From the NCBI GenBank assembly GCA_947477745.1, contig CANJUF010000008.1, positions 1 to 64,000 on the forward strand: DNA of 64,000 nt, written 5' to 3'. Position 1 is the stretch's first letter; each line of letters starts with the position of its first letter. Source of the DNA: Sphingomonadaceae bacterium (GTDB lineage: Bacteria > Pseudomonadota > Alphaproteobacteria > Sphingomonadales > Sphingomonadaceae). Below, piece after piece: positions 55,634 through 64,000 of this stretch. The notes under the pieces are model-generated. The model was not told the origin of the DNA. It ran no database searches and saw only the letters and a list, made by a program, of their open reading frames with translations. Both the position numbers and the translations under genes were made by a program.

Positions 55634-56251
55634 ATGGGACTGGACGCCGGGGCGATCAAACAGGGGCTCGACGCGATTGCCGCGATCGATGTGCGGATCG
55701 GGCGCGCGCTGGAGCTTGCCGGCTATCCCGAACCGCGCCTGCGCCCGACCGGCTATGCGACCCTGCTGCGCACCATCGTCGGCCAGCAGGTGAGCGTGGC
55801 CGCGGCGGCGTCGATGTGGCGCAAGCTGGAGGCGCATCTGGGCGAGGATATTGCGCCCGAAGCGCTGCTCGCCTCGCATTTCGACGAGCTGCGCGCCTGC
55901 GGCCTTTCGCGCCAGAAGCAGGGCTATGCGCGCTCGCTGTGCGAACTGGTGGTGAGCGGCGCGCTGGATTTGGAGAATTTACCCGAGGACGACGAGGAAG
56001 CCATCGCCGAACTGGTGCGGATCAAGGGCATCGGGCGCTGGTCGGCCGAGATTTACCTGCTGTTCGCCGAGGGGAGGGCGGATATCTGGCCGGCGGGAGA
56101 CCTTGCCGTGCAGGCCGGCCTGCACAAGCTGCTGAGGCTGGAAGCGAGGCCATCGGAGAAGGAGACCCGCGCGCTGGCCGAAACGTGGCGGCCACACCGC
56201 GGCGCGGCGGCGATCTTCACCTGGCATGTCTATAACAATCCGGCGCTGTGA
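55634..56251 (+). CDS. DNA-3-methyladenine glycosylase, AlkA type
   Basis: A 205-residue helix-hairpin-helix DNA glycosylase that removes alkylated bases. The HhH motif is RIKGIGRWSAEIYL and the catalytic aspartate is D156 in PAGDLAVQAG. It lacks the extra N-terminal domain of E. coli AlkA. The ATG at 55634 has GGAG six bases upstream; an earlier in-frame GTG (55556) is less likely. It is divergent from the ferredoxin gene. Confidence 0.92.
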   Translation: MGLDAGAIKQGLDAIAAIDVRIGRALELAGYPEPRLRPTGYATLLRTIVGQQVSVAAAASMWRKLEAHLGEDIAPEALLASHFDELRACGLSRQKQGYARSLCELVVSGALDLENLPEDDEEAIAELVRIKGIGRWSAEIYLLFAEGRADIWPAGDLAVQAGLHKLLRLEARPSEKETRALAETWRPHRGAAAIFTWHVYNNPAL

Positions 56252-56373
56252 GGCGCTCGCGACAGCTTTTTCTTGGTCAAAGCGGAATGTCCGAGCACGA
56301 CAACAAAGTCGACATGGTACTTTTACCACGAAGCGTATCAAAGGATACAGGTGCAAATCTTGGAGGGGCCCTA

Positions 56374-56751
56374 ATGACCATCGAAAGCAAGCGCATTGTC
56401 GGCGAGGTGTATGACGCCATTATAGCCGGACGGGGCGAGGACGTTTTTGGTGCCCTCCACTCAGAGTTTCGAGCTGACATCCCGCCAGTGGTGCCATGGG
56501 GTGGCAGCCATGAAGCCGCCGCATTTGGGCAGGTTGTGCTTCCCAGAGTGCTTGAAGTGGTCGACTTGAGCACCCTCAAAGTCCTCTCGCTCCTCGGCGA
56601 GAATGACAATGTCTTTGCTACCGCGACATTGACAACGCGAGACGGCAAAGCGGAAATCTTGATCGGGGAGCATTGGACCGTTCGCGAAGGGAAGATTTCC
56701 AACCTGCGCGTTTTCTATTTTGATCCGCGTCCGCTTATTGAACGCAGTTGA
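56374..56751 (+). CDS. NTF2-like (SnoaL-like) protein in lower-GC DNA
   Basis: A 125-residue single-domain NTF2-like protein (KRIVGEVYDAIIAGRGEDVF at the start, HWTVREGKISNLRVFYFDP at the end). Such proteins are often stress-related or polyketide-type; the function here is unknown. GGAGG lies 8 nt upstream of the ATG at 56374. Base composition and codon use in about 56.26-56.86 kb look less GC-rich than the neighbours, suggesting transfer. An in-frame ATG at 56287 is possible but less likely. Confidence 0.8.
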   Translation: MTIESKRIVGEVYDAIIAGRGEDVFGALHSEFRADIPPVVPWGGSHEAAAFGQVVLPRVLEVVDLSTLKVLSLLGENDNVFATATLTTRDGKAEILIGEHWTVREGKISNLRVFYFDPRPLIERS

Positions 56752-56842
56752 ACGTGGTCCATAGCGGATGTCCACTGGCCACGACAAAGCGGTCATATGG
56801 CGCTCGGTGTGGTGTCACCGAAACCGGACGCTTCACTCCACA

Positions 56843-57133
56843 TCAAACAATCCCCTCGATAAACCGCGCCATCGCCGCGTCGCGCGCGCTGAGGCCGCCC
56901 GCATCGTGCGTGGTCAGCGTCATCTCGACGCGGTTGTAGACGTTGAACCATTCGGGATGGTGATCGGCCTTGTCGGCATAGAGCGCGACGCGCGCCATGA
57001 AACCGAACGCCTCGTTGAAATCGGCGAAAGTGAACGTGCGGGTGATCGCCTTGCCGTCTTCGCGCAAGGTCCATCCGGGGAACTCGGCCAGCAGGGCGGC
57101 GCGGTCGGCTTCATTGAGTTCGGCAATCGGCAT
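56843..57133 (-). CDS. phhB: Pterin-4a-carbinolamine dehydratase
   Basis: A 96-residue dehydratase that recycles the pterin cofactor of aromatic amino-acid hydroxylases. The family pattern [24 protein letters not shown] (two adjacent blocks) with the His-His pair and [13 protein letters not shown] is clear. No phenylalanine hydroxylase is next to it. The ATG at 57133 follows AAGGAG-like GGAGCC. Confidence 0.92.
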   Translation of the reverse strand: MPIAELNEADRAALLAEFPGWTLREDGKAITRTFTFADFNEAFGFMARVALYADKADHHPEWFNVYNRVEMTLTTHDAGGLSARDAAMARFIEGIV

Positions 57134-57194
57134 TTCGCGGCTCCTTGGTCGCTTTCCTTGGCAGTCCCCGCTCTTTCCCCTAACGCTTGGCCCC

Positions 57195-57773
57195 ATGCAA
57201 GAGTGCCGCATCGCCGCAGAGGACCTTGGCTGCCGCCGGGGCGAGCGCGTGCTGTTCAGCGGCGTCACCTTCACGCTCGCGCCGGAGGAGGCCTTGCAGA
57301 TCGTGGGCGCGAACGGGGTGGGCAAGACCAGCCTGATCCGCATGATCGCCGGGCTGCTGCCGGCATGGTCGGGCCGGGTCGAGCGCATGGGGGACATCGG
57401 CCTGATCGATGAGCGCCACGCGCTCGACGCAGCGCAGCCGCTGCGAGCGGCCCTCGCCTTCTGGCAGCGGATCGATGGTCCGGCCGACGACCAGCTTGCC
57501 CGGCTCGGCCTCGCCGGGCTTGCCGACGTGCCGCTGGGCTATTTCTCGACCGGTCAGAAGAAGCGCGCCGCCTTCGCCCGGCTGATCGGCCAGCACGCGC
57601 CGGTGTGGCTGCTCGACGAACCCCTGAACGGCCTCGACACGGACGGCGCGGCGCTCGTCCAGCAACTGGCCGATGAGCATTGCCGCGCGGGCGGGATATG
57701 CGTGGTCGCCTCGCACCAGCCGTTCGCGCTTGGCGGCATTGCGAGGCTTGATCTGGCGGACTACGCGCCGTGA
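57195..57773 (+). CDS. ccmA: Heme exporter ATP-binding protein CcmA
   Basis: A 192-residue ABC ATPase for cytochrome c maturation. The Walker A is [10 protein letters not shown], the signature [14 protein letters not shown] and the Walker [12 protein letters not shown]. It pairs with CcmB, whose GTG start overlaps its stop (GTGA). The ATG at 57195 is the first before the fold. Confidence 0.94.
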   Translation: MQECRIAAEDLGCRRGERVLFSGVTFTLAPEEALQIVGANGVGKTSLIRMIAGLLPAWSGRVERMGDIGLIDERHALDAAQPLRAALAFWQRIDGPADDQLARLGLAGLADVPLGYFSTGQKKRAAFARLIGQHAPVWLLDEPLNGLDTDGAALVQQLADEHCRAGGICVVASHQPFALGGIARLDLADYAP

Positions 57774-58423
57774 TCGGCCGGCTCTGGACCATTGGGCGGC
57801 GCGACCTTGTCCGGCTGGGCGGCAGGCGCGGCGGCGCGGTGCTGCCGGTGCTGTTTTTCCTCGCGGTCGCCATGCTCTATCCCTTTGCGGTCGGGCCGGA
57901 CGCGCCATTGCTCGCGCGCACCGGCGGCGGGGTGATCTGGGTGGCGGCGCTGCTCGCGGCGATCCTGCCGCTCGACCGCCTGATCGAGCCCGACATCGAG
58001 CAGGGCTTTTTCGACCAGTGGGCGCTGCGCGGCATATCGGAGGAGGCGCTGATCGCGGTGCGGGTGCTTGCTCACTGGCTGAGCTTCGGACCGCCGCTGA
58101 TGCTCGCCGCGATCCCGGCCTCGGCGCTGCTTGGGCTGGATGGAGCACATCTGCGCGTGGTCGAACTCGGCCTGCTCGCAGGCACGCCGGGGCTTGCCGC
58201 GCTGGGCGTCACCATCGCCTGTCTCACCGTGGGGTTGCGCAGCGGCGCGGCGCTGGCGGGACTGCTGATCATCCCGCTTGCGGTGCCGCTGCTGATCTTC
58301 GGCGCGGGCAGCCTGTCGACGGGAGGAAGTAGCGGCATCGCGCTGACCGGCGCGGCGAGCCTCGTCCTCGTCGCCCTCGCGCCTTTCGCGGGCGGCGCGG
58401 CGATCCGGGCGGCGCGAGAGTGA
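57770..58423 (+). CDS. ccmB: Heme exporter permease CcmB
   Basis: A 217-residue membrane protein with about six hydrophobic segments, matching CcmB (LPVLFFLAVAMLYPFAVGP, GTPGLAALG). With CcmA it forms the ABC unit of the CcmABCD complex that releases holo-CcmE. ccmC and later genes are not adjacent. GTG start overlapping ccmA. Confidence 0.93.
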   Translation: MIGRLWTIGRRDLVRLGGRRGGAVLPVLFFLAVAMLYPFAVGPDAPLLARTGGGVIWVAALLAAILPLDRLIEPDIEQGFFDQWALRGISEEALIAVRVLAHWLSFGPPLMLAAIPASALLGLDGAHLRVVELGLLAGTPGLAALGVTIACLTVGLRSGAALAGLLIIPLAVPLLIFGAGSLSTGGSSGIALTGAASLVLVALAPFAGGAAIRAARE

Positions 58424-58505
58424 AACCACACCCTTGTTCAGCCAAGAGTCTGCCCTAAAGCGATACCCCGCACCGGCATAGAACGGCGTACCGGAGAGGA
58501 AATCG

Positions 58506-59744
58506 ATGTCCGAGACCAAGACCGCGAAGGAAGAATGGCGCCAATACTGGTGGCTGCCGTTCATTGCCGCGGCCGGCTATACCACCAGCGCGATGCACTC
58601 CTACGGCATCGGCTCGTTTATAGCGCCCCTGCAGGAAGAATTCGGCTGGTCGCGCGCCTTCATCTCGATGGGACTGACTATCGCCGGGATCGGCGGAGCG
58701 CTGCTGGCGATCCCCATGGGCCTGCTGATCGACCGCTTCGGCCCGCGCCGGATCGGCATGATCGGCGTGGTGGTGATGGTCTGCGCATTCGGCCTGCTCG
58801 GCACCGCGACCGGCACGGCGGCCAACTGGATCGCGCTGTGGGTGATCCTGGCGCTGTGCAATCCCTGGGCCACGGTGGTCTCGTGGACCAAGGCGGTCGC
58901 CAGCCGGTTCGAGCATTCGCGCGGTCTCGCCTTCGCCATCACCTTGAGCGGCGCGCCGATCACCACCACCTTCATCCCGCTGGTCGCCACTGCCTTTACG
59001 CTCGCTTACGGCTGGCGCGCGGGCTTCTTCGGGGTCGCGGTGGTCTGGGCGCTGGTGGTCTGGCCGCTGGTGTTCCTGTTCTTTCGCAGCGCACACGAGG
59101 ACCTGTCAGCCGTAGCCGCACGCGCGGCCAAGACGCCGGTTGTCGAGCTGCCCGGCCTGACCGTCGGCGAGGCGTTCCGCAATCCTTCCTATTACCAGTT
59201 GCTGCTGGCTTCGGCGCTGTTCGCCTTCACGGTGGTTGGCACCACGGTTCACTTCGTGCCGATCCTGACCGACAGCGGCGCGCAGCCGATGGCGGCGGCG
59301 GGCATCGCCTCGCTGGTCGGGGTGTTCGCCTTCATCGGCCGGCTCGGGATGGGCGTGCTGCTCGACCGGCTGCCGGCGAACCTGCTGGGCGGCGCTGTCT
59401 GCACGCTGCCTGCGATGTCCTGCGCGCTGCTGTTGTTGCAGGGCGACGACCCGCTGTTTCAGGCGATCGCCGCCGCGCTGCTCGGCCTTACGGTCGGCGG
59501 AGAGATCGACATTATCGCTTACCTGACGACGCGCCAGTTCGGCCTGAAGCGGTACGGCGCGATCTACGGATCGATGACCGCAGCAATGAACGTGGGCACC
59601 GCGACCGGGGGACTGACCGCAGGCGCGATCTACGACTGGCAGGGAAGCTATGACACGTTCCTGTTCATCACCATTGCCGCCATGCTGACCAGCAGCCTCG
59701 CGCTCGTGACGATCCGCAAAAGCCCGTTCGCGGCGGGGCATTGA
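58506..59744 (+). CDS. MFS transporter
   Basis: A 412-residue transporter with about twelve membrane helices. The loop-2 motif LLIDRFGPRRIG and N-terminal YGIGSFIAPLQEEFGWSR pattern fit the organic-acid/monocarboxylate-like MFS group. The substrate is unknown. GGAGAGGA precedes the ATG. An NTF2-like gene follows 10 nt after the stop, so both probably share a transcript. Confidence 0.9.
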   Translation: MSETKTAKEEWRQYWWLPFIAAAGYTTSAMHSYGIGSFIAPLQEEFGWSRAFISMGLTIAGIGGALLAIPMGLLIDRFGPRRIGMIGVVVMVCAFGLLGTATGTAANWIALWVILALCNPWATVVSWTKAVASRFEHSRGLAFAITLSGAPITTTFIPLVATAFTLAYGWRAGFFGVAVVWALVVWPLVFLFFRSAHEDLSAVAARAAKTPVVELPGLTVGEAFRNPSYYQLLLASALFAFTVVGTTVHFVPILTDSGAQPMAAAGIASLVGVFAFIGRLGMGVLLDRLPANLLGGAVCTLPAMSCALLLLQGDDPLFQAIAAALLGLTVGGEIDIIAYLTTRQFGLKRYGAIYGSMTAAMNVGTATGGLTAGAIYDWQGSYDTFLFITIAAMLTSSLALVTIRKSPFAAGH

Positions 59745-59754
59745 GAGGAAATCC

Positions 59755-60117
59755 ATGTCGAACAGCCAGACCGTCATCGATTTCCTCCACGCGTGGGACG
59801 AGAATGATTTTGACGCCGCCTTTGCGCTGATGGCGCCCGGCATCGTCTACAAGAACACCGGCTAGCCCGATGCCGTAGGGCACGATGCGGTGCGCGCCAC
59901 GCTCGCCGCGCTGATTGACGGCACCTCGCCGATGACCTCGATCATCCACGCAATTGCCGAAAACGCTGAAGGCGTGGTGATGACCGAGCGCACCGATACG
60001 CTACACCTGCCCAACGGGCCAGTGTCGTTCCCGGTGATGGGCGCGTTCGACGTGAAGGATGGGCTGATCGCGGGCTGGCGCGATTATTTCGACGCGAGCC
60101 TGTTCAAGCCGAGCTGA
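59755..60117 (+). pseudogene. NTF2-like (limonene-epoxide-hydrolase-type) gene with in-frame TAG
   Basis: From the ATG at 59755 (GAGAGGAAATCC upstream) the frame encodes an NTF2-like protein of 120 codons, with one amber codon, TAG at 59863-59865, at codon 37. The parts before (VIDFLHAWDENDFDAAFALM) and after (GHDAVRATLAALIDG to FDASLFKPS) are both intact and in one frame. A tyrosine codon is the likely ancestor (NTGY). It is a recent pseudogene, a sequencing error or, less likely, read through. Confidence 0.78.
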
Positions 60118-60123
60118 AAGGTC

Positions 60124-60960
60124 TCAGACGTAGGGCGGCTTGTCGCGGCCTGCGGGGCTGAGCGTGAAAATCTCGCAGCCGTCCTCGGTGATCCCGATCG
60201 AATGCTCGAACTGGGCCGACAGGCTCTTGTCGCGCGTCACCGCCGTCCAGCCGTCCGACAGCAGCTTCACCGCCGGCTTGCCAAGGTTGATCATCGGCTC
60301 GATCGTGAAGAACATCCCCGGCCGAAGCTCCGGCCCGGTGCCCGCGCGCCCGGCATGGACCACTTCGGGTGCGTCGTGGAACAGCCGCCCGAGGCCGTGA
60401 CCGCAAAATTCGCGAACCACGCCGTAACGGTTCGCCTCGGCATGGGCCTGGATCGCTGCGCCGATGTCGCCCAGGTGTTTGCCGGGCCGAGCCTCGGCAA
60501 TCCCCAGCATCAGGCATTCATGCGTCACATCGACCAGCCGCCGCGCCTTCAGCGGCACGTCGCCCACCAAGAACATCCGGCTCGAATCGCCGTGCCAGCC
60601 ATCGAGCAGCGGGGTCACGTCGATGTTGACGATATCGCCGTCCTTGAGCGCCTTGTCCGACGGGATGCCGTGGCACACGACATGGTTGATCGATATGCAG
60701 CAGCTATGCGCATAGCCCCGGTAGCCGAGCGTTGCGGGCACCGCGCCGTGATCGAGCGTGAACTCGCGCACGAAATTGTCAAGCGCCTGCGTCGTCACCC
60801 CGGGCTGGACCAGGGGCGCCAGCGCATCGAGGTTCTCGGCGGCCAGCAGCCCGGCCTTGCGCATGCCTTCGAAGGCTTCCGGCCCGTGCAGCTTGATGGT
60901 GCCGTCGCGCAGCGCCTGCTCGCTGCCGTCCACAACTTGATACTGGTTCATGCCAGACAT
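60124..60960 (-). CDS. map: Methionine aminopeptidase type I
   Basis: A 278-residue metalloenzyme that removes the N-terminal Met from nascent proteins. Metal ligands are recognisable in NIDVTPLLDGWHGD (two Asp), GHGLGRLFH (His), FTIEPM (Glu) and QFEHSIG (Glu). ATGs at 60960 and 60951 are both in frame and neither has a strong ribosome-binding site. Convergent with the NTF2-like pseudogene (7-nt gap). Confidence 0.95.
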   Translation of the reverse strand: MSGMNQYQVVDGSEQALRDGTIKLHGPEAFEGMRKAGLLAAENLDALAPLVQPGVTTQALDNFVREFTLDHGAVPATLGYRGYAHSCCISINHVVCHGIPSDKALKDGDIVNIDVTPLLDGWHGDSSRMFLVGDVPLKARRLVDVTHECLMLGIAEARPGKHLGDIGAAIQAHAEANRYGVVREFCGHGLGRLFHDAPEVVHAGRAGTGPELRPGMFFTIEPMINLGKPAVKLLSDGWTAVTRDKSLSAQFEHSIGITEDGCEIFTLSPAGRDKPPYV

Positions 60961-60988
60961 GTAGCGAATGGTTCGCGATTTTTCCACT

Positions 60989-61059
60989 CGTCATTCCGGC
61001 GAAAGCCGGAATCCAGCTCGCAGCGTACCCTCTGGACCCCGGCCTCCGCCGGGGTGACG
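60989..61059. repeat. CGTCATT-type paired-hairpin repeat
   Basis: Two stem-loops, TTCCGGC-GAAA-GCCGGAA and CCCCGGC-CTCC-GCCGGGG, are framed by CGTCATT at the left and GGTGACG at the right, with AATCCAG and CTGGA between. The layout matches the repeat at 9.1 kb. It sits between the divergently oriented map start and a lipoprotein gene's stop. Confidence 0.8.
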
Positions 61060-61079
61060 CAGACCTGCGAACCCAGCAC

Positions 61080-61874
61080 CTAATCCGCCGCGGCGAAGCT
61101 CGAACGGTATTGCGGCTTCACCTTTGCCAGTACGGCAGGTGTCACCGGCAGCGTCACCTCATAGTCGCCTTCGACATAAGGCCCCGCAAGATAAGGCGCG
61201 ATCAGGAAGCCGATCCGATCGAACACCCTGCGGTTCGAAGAACCGAGAATGATGACTGCCTCGGTGGGATCGATGCAGTCTTCGAACAGCTCCATTTGCT
61301 CGCCCTCGCGGCGCGCGGCGCGCTCCTTGTTGAGCGCCTTGCAGAAGTCGGCCTGCACCGCATCGACGAAGGCCTGTTTTGACAGGAACAGGTCGGTCGG
61401 CTCGCGCCTCCTGCCCGCTCGCTTGTCCCATAGCAGCGCATCGAAGCCGCTGTAGCCGTGCGCGCCGCCCTCATAGCCGCTGTATGCCGCCGACAGGCTG
61501 AGCCATGCCGGAAGATCGGTGACCACTTCCCAGCCCTTGCCCAGTTCATAGCCGTTAAACCCATAGCCTTCCTTTTTCGCCAGTTTTTTTCCCTCGGCGG
61601 CAGACCGCGCGACCCGGGCCTTGAGCTTGGCAAGGTCGGCATCGAGCGCCGCTTGCACGCCGGGGATCGCGCCCGCCACCGCCGGGTAGGAATAGGAAAA
61701 GCTGTAACTATCGGTGGTCACGCTTTCCTCGCGCGCGGTCACCGGGACAGCGGCGGAAGCAGTCGCGGAGGCAGCCGGGCGCGCCTCGCGCTCTGCCTTG
61801 TCGGCAGCGGGAGTCTCGCCGCCGCAGGCGCACAGCGCCATTGCCGCAAGCTCCAGAAGGGTCTTTTGCGCCAT
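61080..61874 (-). CDS. Exported lipoprotein, DUF3298/DUF4163-like
   Basis: A 264-residue protein. The signal ends in a lipobox-like LCAC (MAQKTLLELAAMALCACGG), followed by a Thr/Ala-rich linker, then YSFSYSYPAVAG and YGFNGYELGKGWEV, a pattern like the DUF4163-DUF3298 domains of periplasmic/RsiV-type proteins (tentative). It is probably attached to the inner or outer membrane. AGAGGA lies upstream of the ATG at 61874. Divergent from the aminopeptidase, 55 nt away. Confidence 0.78.
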   Translation of the reverse strand: MAQKTLLELAAMALCACGGETPAADKAEREARPAASATASAAVPVTAREESVTTDSYSFSYSYPAVAGAIPGVQAALDADLAKLKARVARSAAEGKKLAKKEGYGFNGYELGKGWEVVTDLPAWLSLSAAYSGYEGGAHGYSGFDALLWDKRAGRRREPTDLFLSKQAFVDAVQADFCKALNKERAARREGEQMELFEDCIDPTEAVIILGSSNRRVFDRIGFLIAPYLAGPYVEGDYEVTLPVTPAVLAKVKPQYRSSFAAAD

Positions 61875-61929
61875 CGGTGTCTTTTCCTCTCGCGAAACCG
61901 GTGTGTTCCCGGTTAGAGACGCGCGCATC

Positions 61930-63312
61930 ATGACCGACAAGCATGCATTGATCCAGCCCGACAAGGGGCAACCGGCGACTGCCATCCACCTTGTCGACAA
62001 GGAGGGGCTCGCAGCCTTTCTCAAGTCGCTGTCCGCCGCGCAGCGCGCCGCGCTTGCCGCGCAGAAGTTCGAGGCCGACGGTTTCCAATCGGCGGTGGTG
62101 CCCGATGGCGATCACTGGTTCGTCGTCTCGGGCGTTGCCAAGGCTGACAGCCTGTCGAGCTGGTGCATGGCGAAACTCGCCGAAACGCTTCCGGCGGGAA
62201 CCTATCGCCGCGCTGGCAGCGATCCAGGTGCTGCAATGCACGGCTGGGTCACCGCCCAGTACCGCTATGACCGCTACCAGTCCGAGGACAAGTCCGAAGG
62301 CCCGCGCGTGCTGCTCAGCAAGGAAGCCAAGGCGATCGGTCCGGCGCTGGCCGAGGCGCAGGCGGTCAACATGGTGCGCGATCTGGTCAATGCGCCCGCC
62401 GAGGATATGGGGCCGGCCCAGCTCGAAGCCGAAGCCGAAGCGCTCGCCAAGACGCACGAGGCGAAGCTCACGGTAACCCGCGGCGACATGCTCGAGCGCG
62501 GCTTTCCCATGGTCCACGCGGTTGGCCGCGCGGCAGCGCGCAGCCACGCGCCGCGCATGATCGAGCTCGAATGGGGCGATGCGAAGCACCCGCGCCTCGC
62601 CATTGTCGGCAAGGGCGTCACTTTCGATTCGGGCGGGCTCGATATCAAGCCTTCGTCGGGCATGCTGCTGATGAAGAAGGACATGGGCGGGGCGGCTCAC
62701 GCGCTGGCGCTGGCGCGGCTGATCATGGAAACAGGGCTCAAGGTCAGGCTCCACCTGCTGCTGCCCGCCGCAGAGAACGCCATTTCCGGCAACGCCATGC
62801 GGCCCGGAGACGTGCTGAGGGCGCGCAGCGGGATGAGTGTGGAAATCACCAACACGGACGCCGAAGGCCGCCTGCTGCTGGGCGATGCCCTGACCCGCGC
62901 GGGTGAGGAAGACCCGGAGCTGGTCATCGATTTCGCGACGCTGACCGGCGCGGCGCGCTCCGCGCTGGGACCTGATTTGCCCGCGCTGTTCACGAGGACC
63001 GACGAAACCGCTCGCGCGCTGATCGAGGCGGGGCTGGCGAGCGACGATCCGTGCTGGCGGCTGCCGCTACACGATGCCTACCGCGAATGGCTCAAGTCCG
63101 ACATCGCCGACATCATGAATTCGCACGCCAATGCCTTTGCCGGGGCAAGCGTCGCTGCGCTGTTTCTCGACCGGTTCGTGCCCGAAGGCATGGACTGGGC
63201 GCATTTCGATACGTTCGCCTGGCGGCCTGCCGCCAAGCCGGGGCGCCCCAAGGGCGGCGATGCGCTGGGCCTGCGCGCGGCTTGGCACATGCTGAGGGGC
63301 CGTTATGCGTAA
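61930..63312 (+). CDS. Leucyl aminopeptidase family (M17) protein
   Basis: A 460-residue M17 metallopeptidase. The zinc-binding and catalytic stretches are GKGVTFDSGGLDIKP, MKKDMGGAAHA and the signature NTDAEGRLLL. The N-terminal domain is poorly conserved, as usual. It cleaves N-terminal residues from peptides. The frame is open further upstream, but the ATG at 61930 fits the first predicted helix. Confidence 0.92.
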   Translation: MTDKHALIQPDKGQPATAIHLVDKEGLAAFLKSLSAAQRAALAAQKFEADGFQSAVVPDGDHWFVVSGVAKADSLSSWCMAKLAETLPAGTYRRAGSDPGAAMHGWVTAQYRYDRYQSEDKSEGPRVLLSKEAKAIGPALAEAQAVNMVRDLVNAPAEDMGPAQLEAEAEALAKTHEAKLTVTRGDMLERGFPMVHAVGRAAARSHAPRMIELEWGDAKHPRLAIVGKGVTFDSGGLDIKPSSGMLLMKKDMGGAAHALALARLIMETGLKVRLHLLLPAAENAISGNAMRPGDVLRARSGMSVEITNTDAEGRLLLGDALTRAGEEDPELVIDFATLTGAARSALGPDLPALFTRTDETARALIEAGLASDDPCWRLPLHDAYREWLKSDIADIMNSHANAFAGASVAALFLDRFVPEGMDWAHFDTFAWRPAAKPGRPKGGDALGLRAAWHMLRGRYA

Positions 63313-63327
63313 GCTTGCGTTGACCTT

Positions 63328-63735
63328 ATGGCCCGTATAAGCGCGCCGCTCTTCGCTTTTGGGGACCCTGGGCGCGTGAATCCGTTGGACGACTATCTGC
63401 GCAAGGCCGCGTCTGGCCGCGAGCTTTCGCTCGCCGGGCCGAGCCCGCGGGCCGACAGCGTCGCCTTGCCGGTGCGCGGCGATCTGGCGCATATTCGCCT
63501 CGCGGGCATTCACTTCGTGCCGCACTATGCCGTGCCGATGCCGCACCGCGTGCGCGCTGGCGGAGCGGAGCTGCGCAAGGCCGGAAGCAGCGACGGCGAG
63601 GTGCTCGTTTCGCTGACGCCCGGCGTGCAGTTCGATGTCCTCGACATGGCTGGCGGCTGGGCTTGGGGCGAAACCGGCGAAGGCGGGCCGGTCGGCTATG
63701 TCGCGCTCGATCAGCTCGAAAGGGACGACGCATGA
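63328..63735 (+). CDS. SH3-type small protein upstream of argC
   Basis: A 135-residue protein with an N-terminal region like those of SH3b/NlpC-associated sphingomonad proteins ([34 protein letters not shown]) and a short SH3-like barrel ([17 protein letters not shown]). A cell-wall-linked role is inferred. A GTG at 63376 (before NPLDDYL) is an equally plausible start. Its stop overlaps the argC start (ATGA). Confidence 0.75.
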   Translation: MARISAPLFAFGDPGRVNPLDDYLRKAASGRELSLAGPSPRADSVALPVRGDLAHIRLAGIHFVPHYAVPMPHRVRAGGAELRKAGSSDGEVLVSLTPGVQFDVLDMAGGWAWGETGEGGPVGYVALDQLERDDA

Positions 63736-64000
63736 GCAGGACCGTGTTCATCGATGGCGCGGCCGGCACCACCGGGCTCGAAATTGTCGAAAGACTGTCC
63801 GCGCGCGCCGAGTTCACGCTGCTCGTTCTCGATGACGAAAAGCGCAAGGACGATGCGGCCCGCGCCGAGGCGCTCAACAGCGCTGATTTCGTCGTGCTGT
63901 GCTTGCCCGACGAGGCTGCACGCCAGGCTGTCGCCATGATCGAGAACGAAAAAGTCCGCGTAATCGACGCTTCGACCGCGCATCGCACCGCCAAGGGCTG
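63732..64000 (+). CDS. argC: N-acetyl-gamma-glutamyl-phosphate reductase, type 2 (partial)
   Basis: The first 89 residues of ArgC, cut off by the window end. [16 protein letters not shown] is the NADP-binding loop, and [10 protein letters not shown] and DASTAHR fit the short type-2 ArgC, which reduces N-acetylglutamyl-phosphate to the semialdehyde in arginine synthesis. It overlaps the preceding gene by 4 nt. Confidence 0.92.
   Translation, partial: MSRTVFIDGAAGTTGLEIVERLSARAEFTLLVLDDEKRKDDAARAEALNSADFVVLCLPDEAARQAVAMIENEKVRVIDASTAHRTAKG

Overview
The window is GC-rich, densely packed DNA from an alphaproteobacterium, most likely a sphingomonad (Novosphingobium/Sphingomonas type). The evidence is a complete dcw cluster with a long-linker FtsZ, an MraZ-led division operon, obgE-proB adjacency, spinster-like MFS transporters, many SnoaL/NTF2-like and VOC proteins typical of sphingomonad catabolic regions, and CGTCATT-type palindromic repeats. 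The genus is inferred from gene content, not from a marker-gene comparison.

Layout. (1) 1-13.9 kb is an accessory, catabolic-looking region: an IS481-type transposase remnant abutting a 5'-truncated cytochrome P450, an SDR, an MFS transporter, a FadB-type hydratase/dehydrogenase, two aldehyde dehydrogenases, a cupin, a double-hotdog MaoC hydratase, an RraA-family protein, a tandem pair of NTF2-like proteins, a tandem pair of VOC proteins and a TetR regulator. (2) 14-18 kb holds a sulfotransferase, a GFA-type zinc protein, an NTF2-like protein, queF and a MetC-like lyase. (3) 18.1-25.7 kb holds a frameshifted exported protein, the assimilatory sulfate operon cobA-DUF2849-cysI-DUF934-cysH, an exported DUF1214-like protein and an epimerase. 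(4) 25.7-33.6 kb (minus) holds an epimerase, proB, obgE, tRNA-Ala(CGC), a Bax-inhibitor-1 family protein, proC, a YbjN protein and a TPR/SPOR protein. (5) 33.8-52.7 kb (minus) is the cell-division and wall cluster mraZ-rsmH-ftsL-ftsI-murE-murF-mraY-murD-ftsW-murG-murC-murB-ddl-ftsQ-ftsA-ftsZ, with almost every junction a 4-nt stop/start overlap. (6) 53-64 kb holds a lipoprotein and small membrane protein next to cysK, a 2Fe-2S ferredoxin, an AlkA-type glycosylase, NTF2-like genes (one with an in-frame amber codon), phhB, ccmA-ccmB, an MFS transporter, map, an exported DUF3298-like lipoprotein, an M17 aminopeptidase, an SH3-type protein and the start of argC.

How it works together. The 1-13 kb genes would fit oxidation of a hydrophobic or cyclic substrate (P450, SDR, ALDH) followed by CoA-ester degradation (FadB-type, MaoC). 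The substrate cannot be read from sequence. The 19-23 kb operon makes siroheme precursor and reduces APS to sulfide, and cysK, further along, would fix that sulfide into cysteine. The dcw cluster builds UDP-MurNAc-pentapeptide and lipid II and assembles the divisome. I found no CRISPR array, prophage, toxin-antitoxin pair or clear defence system. The most notable anomalies are the IS/P450 junction, a one-base frameshift in an exported protein, an in-frame TAG in an NTF2-like gene, a repeat-derived N-terminal extension of MurB, and the paired NTF2/VOC duplications around an aldehyde dehydrogenase.
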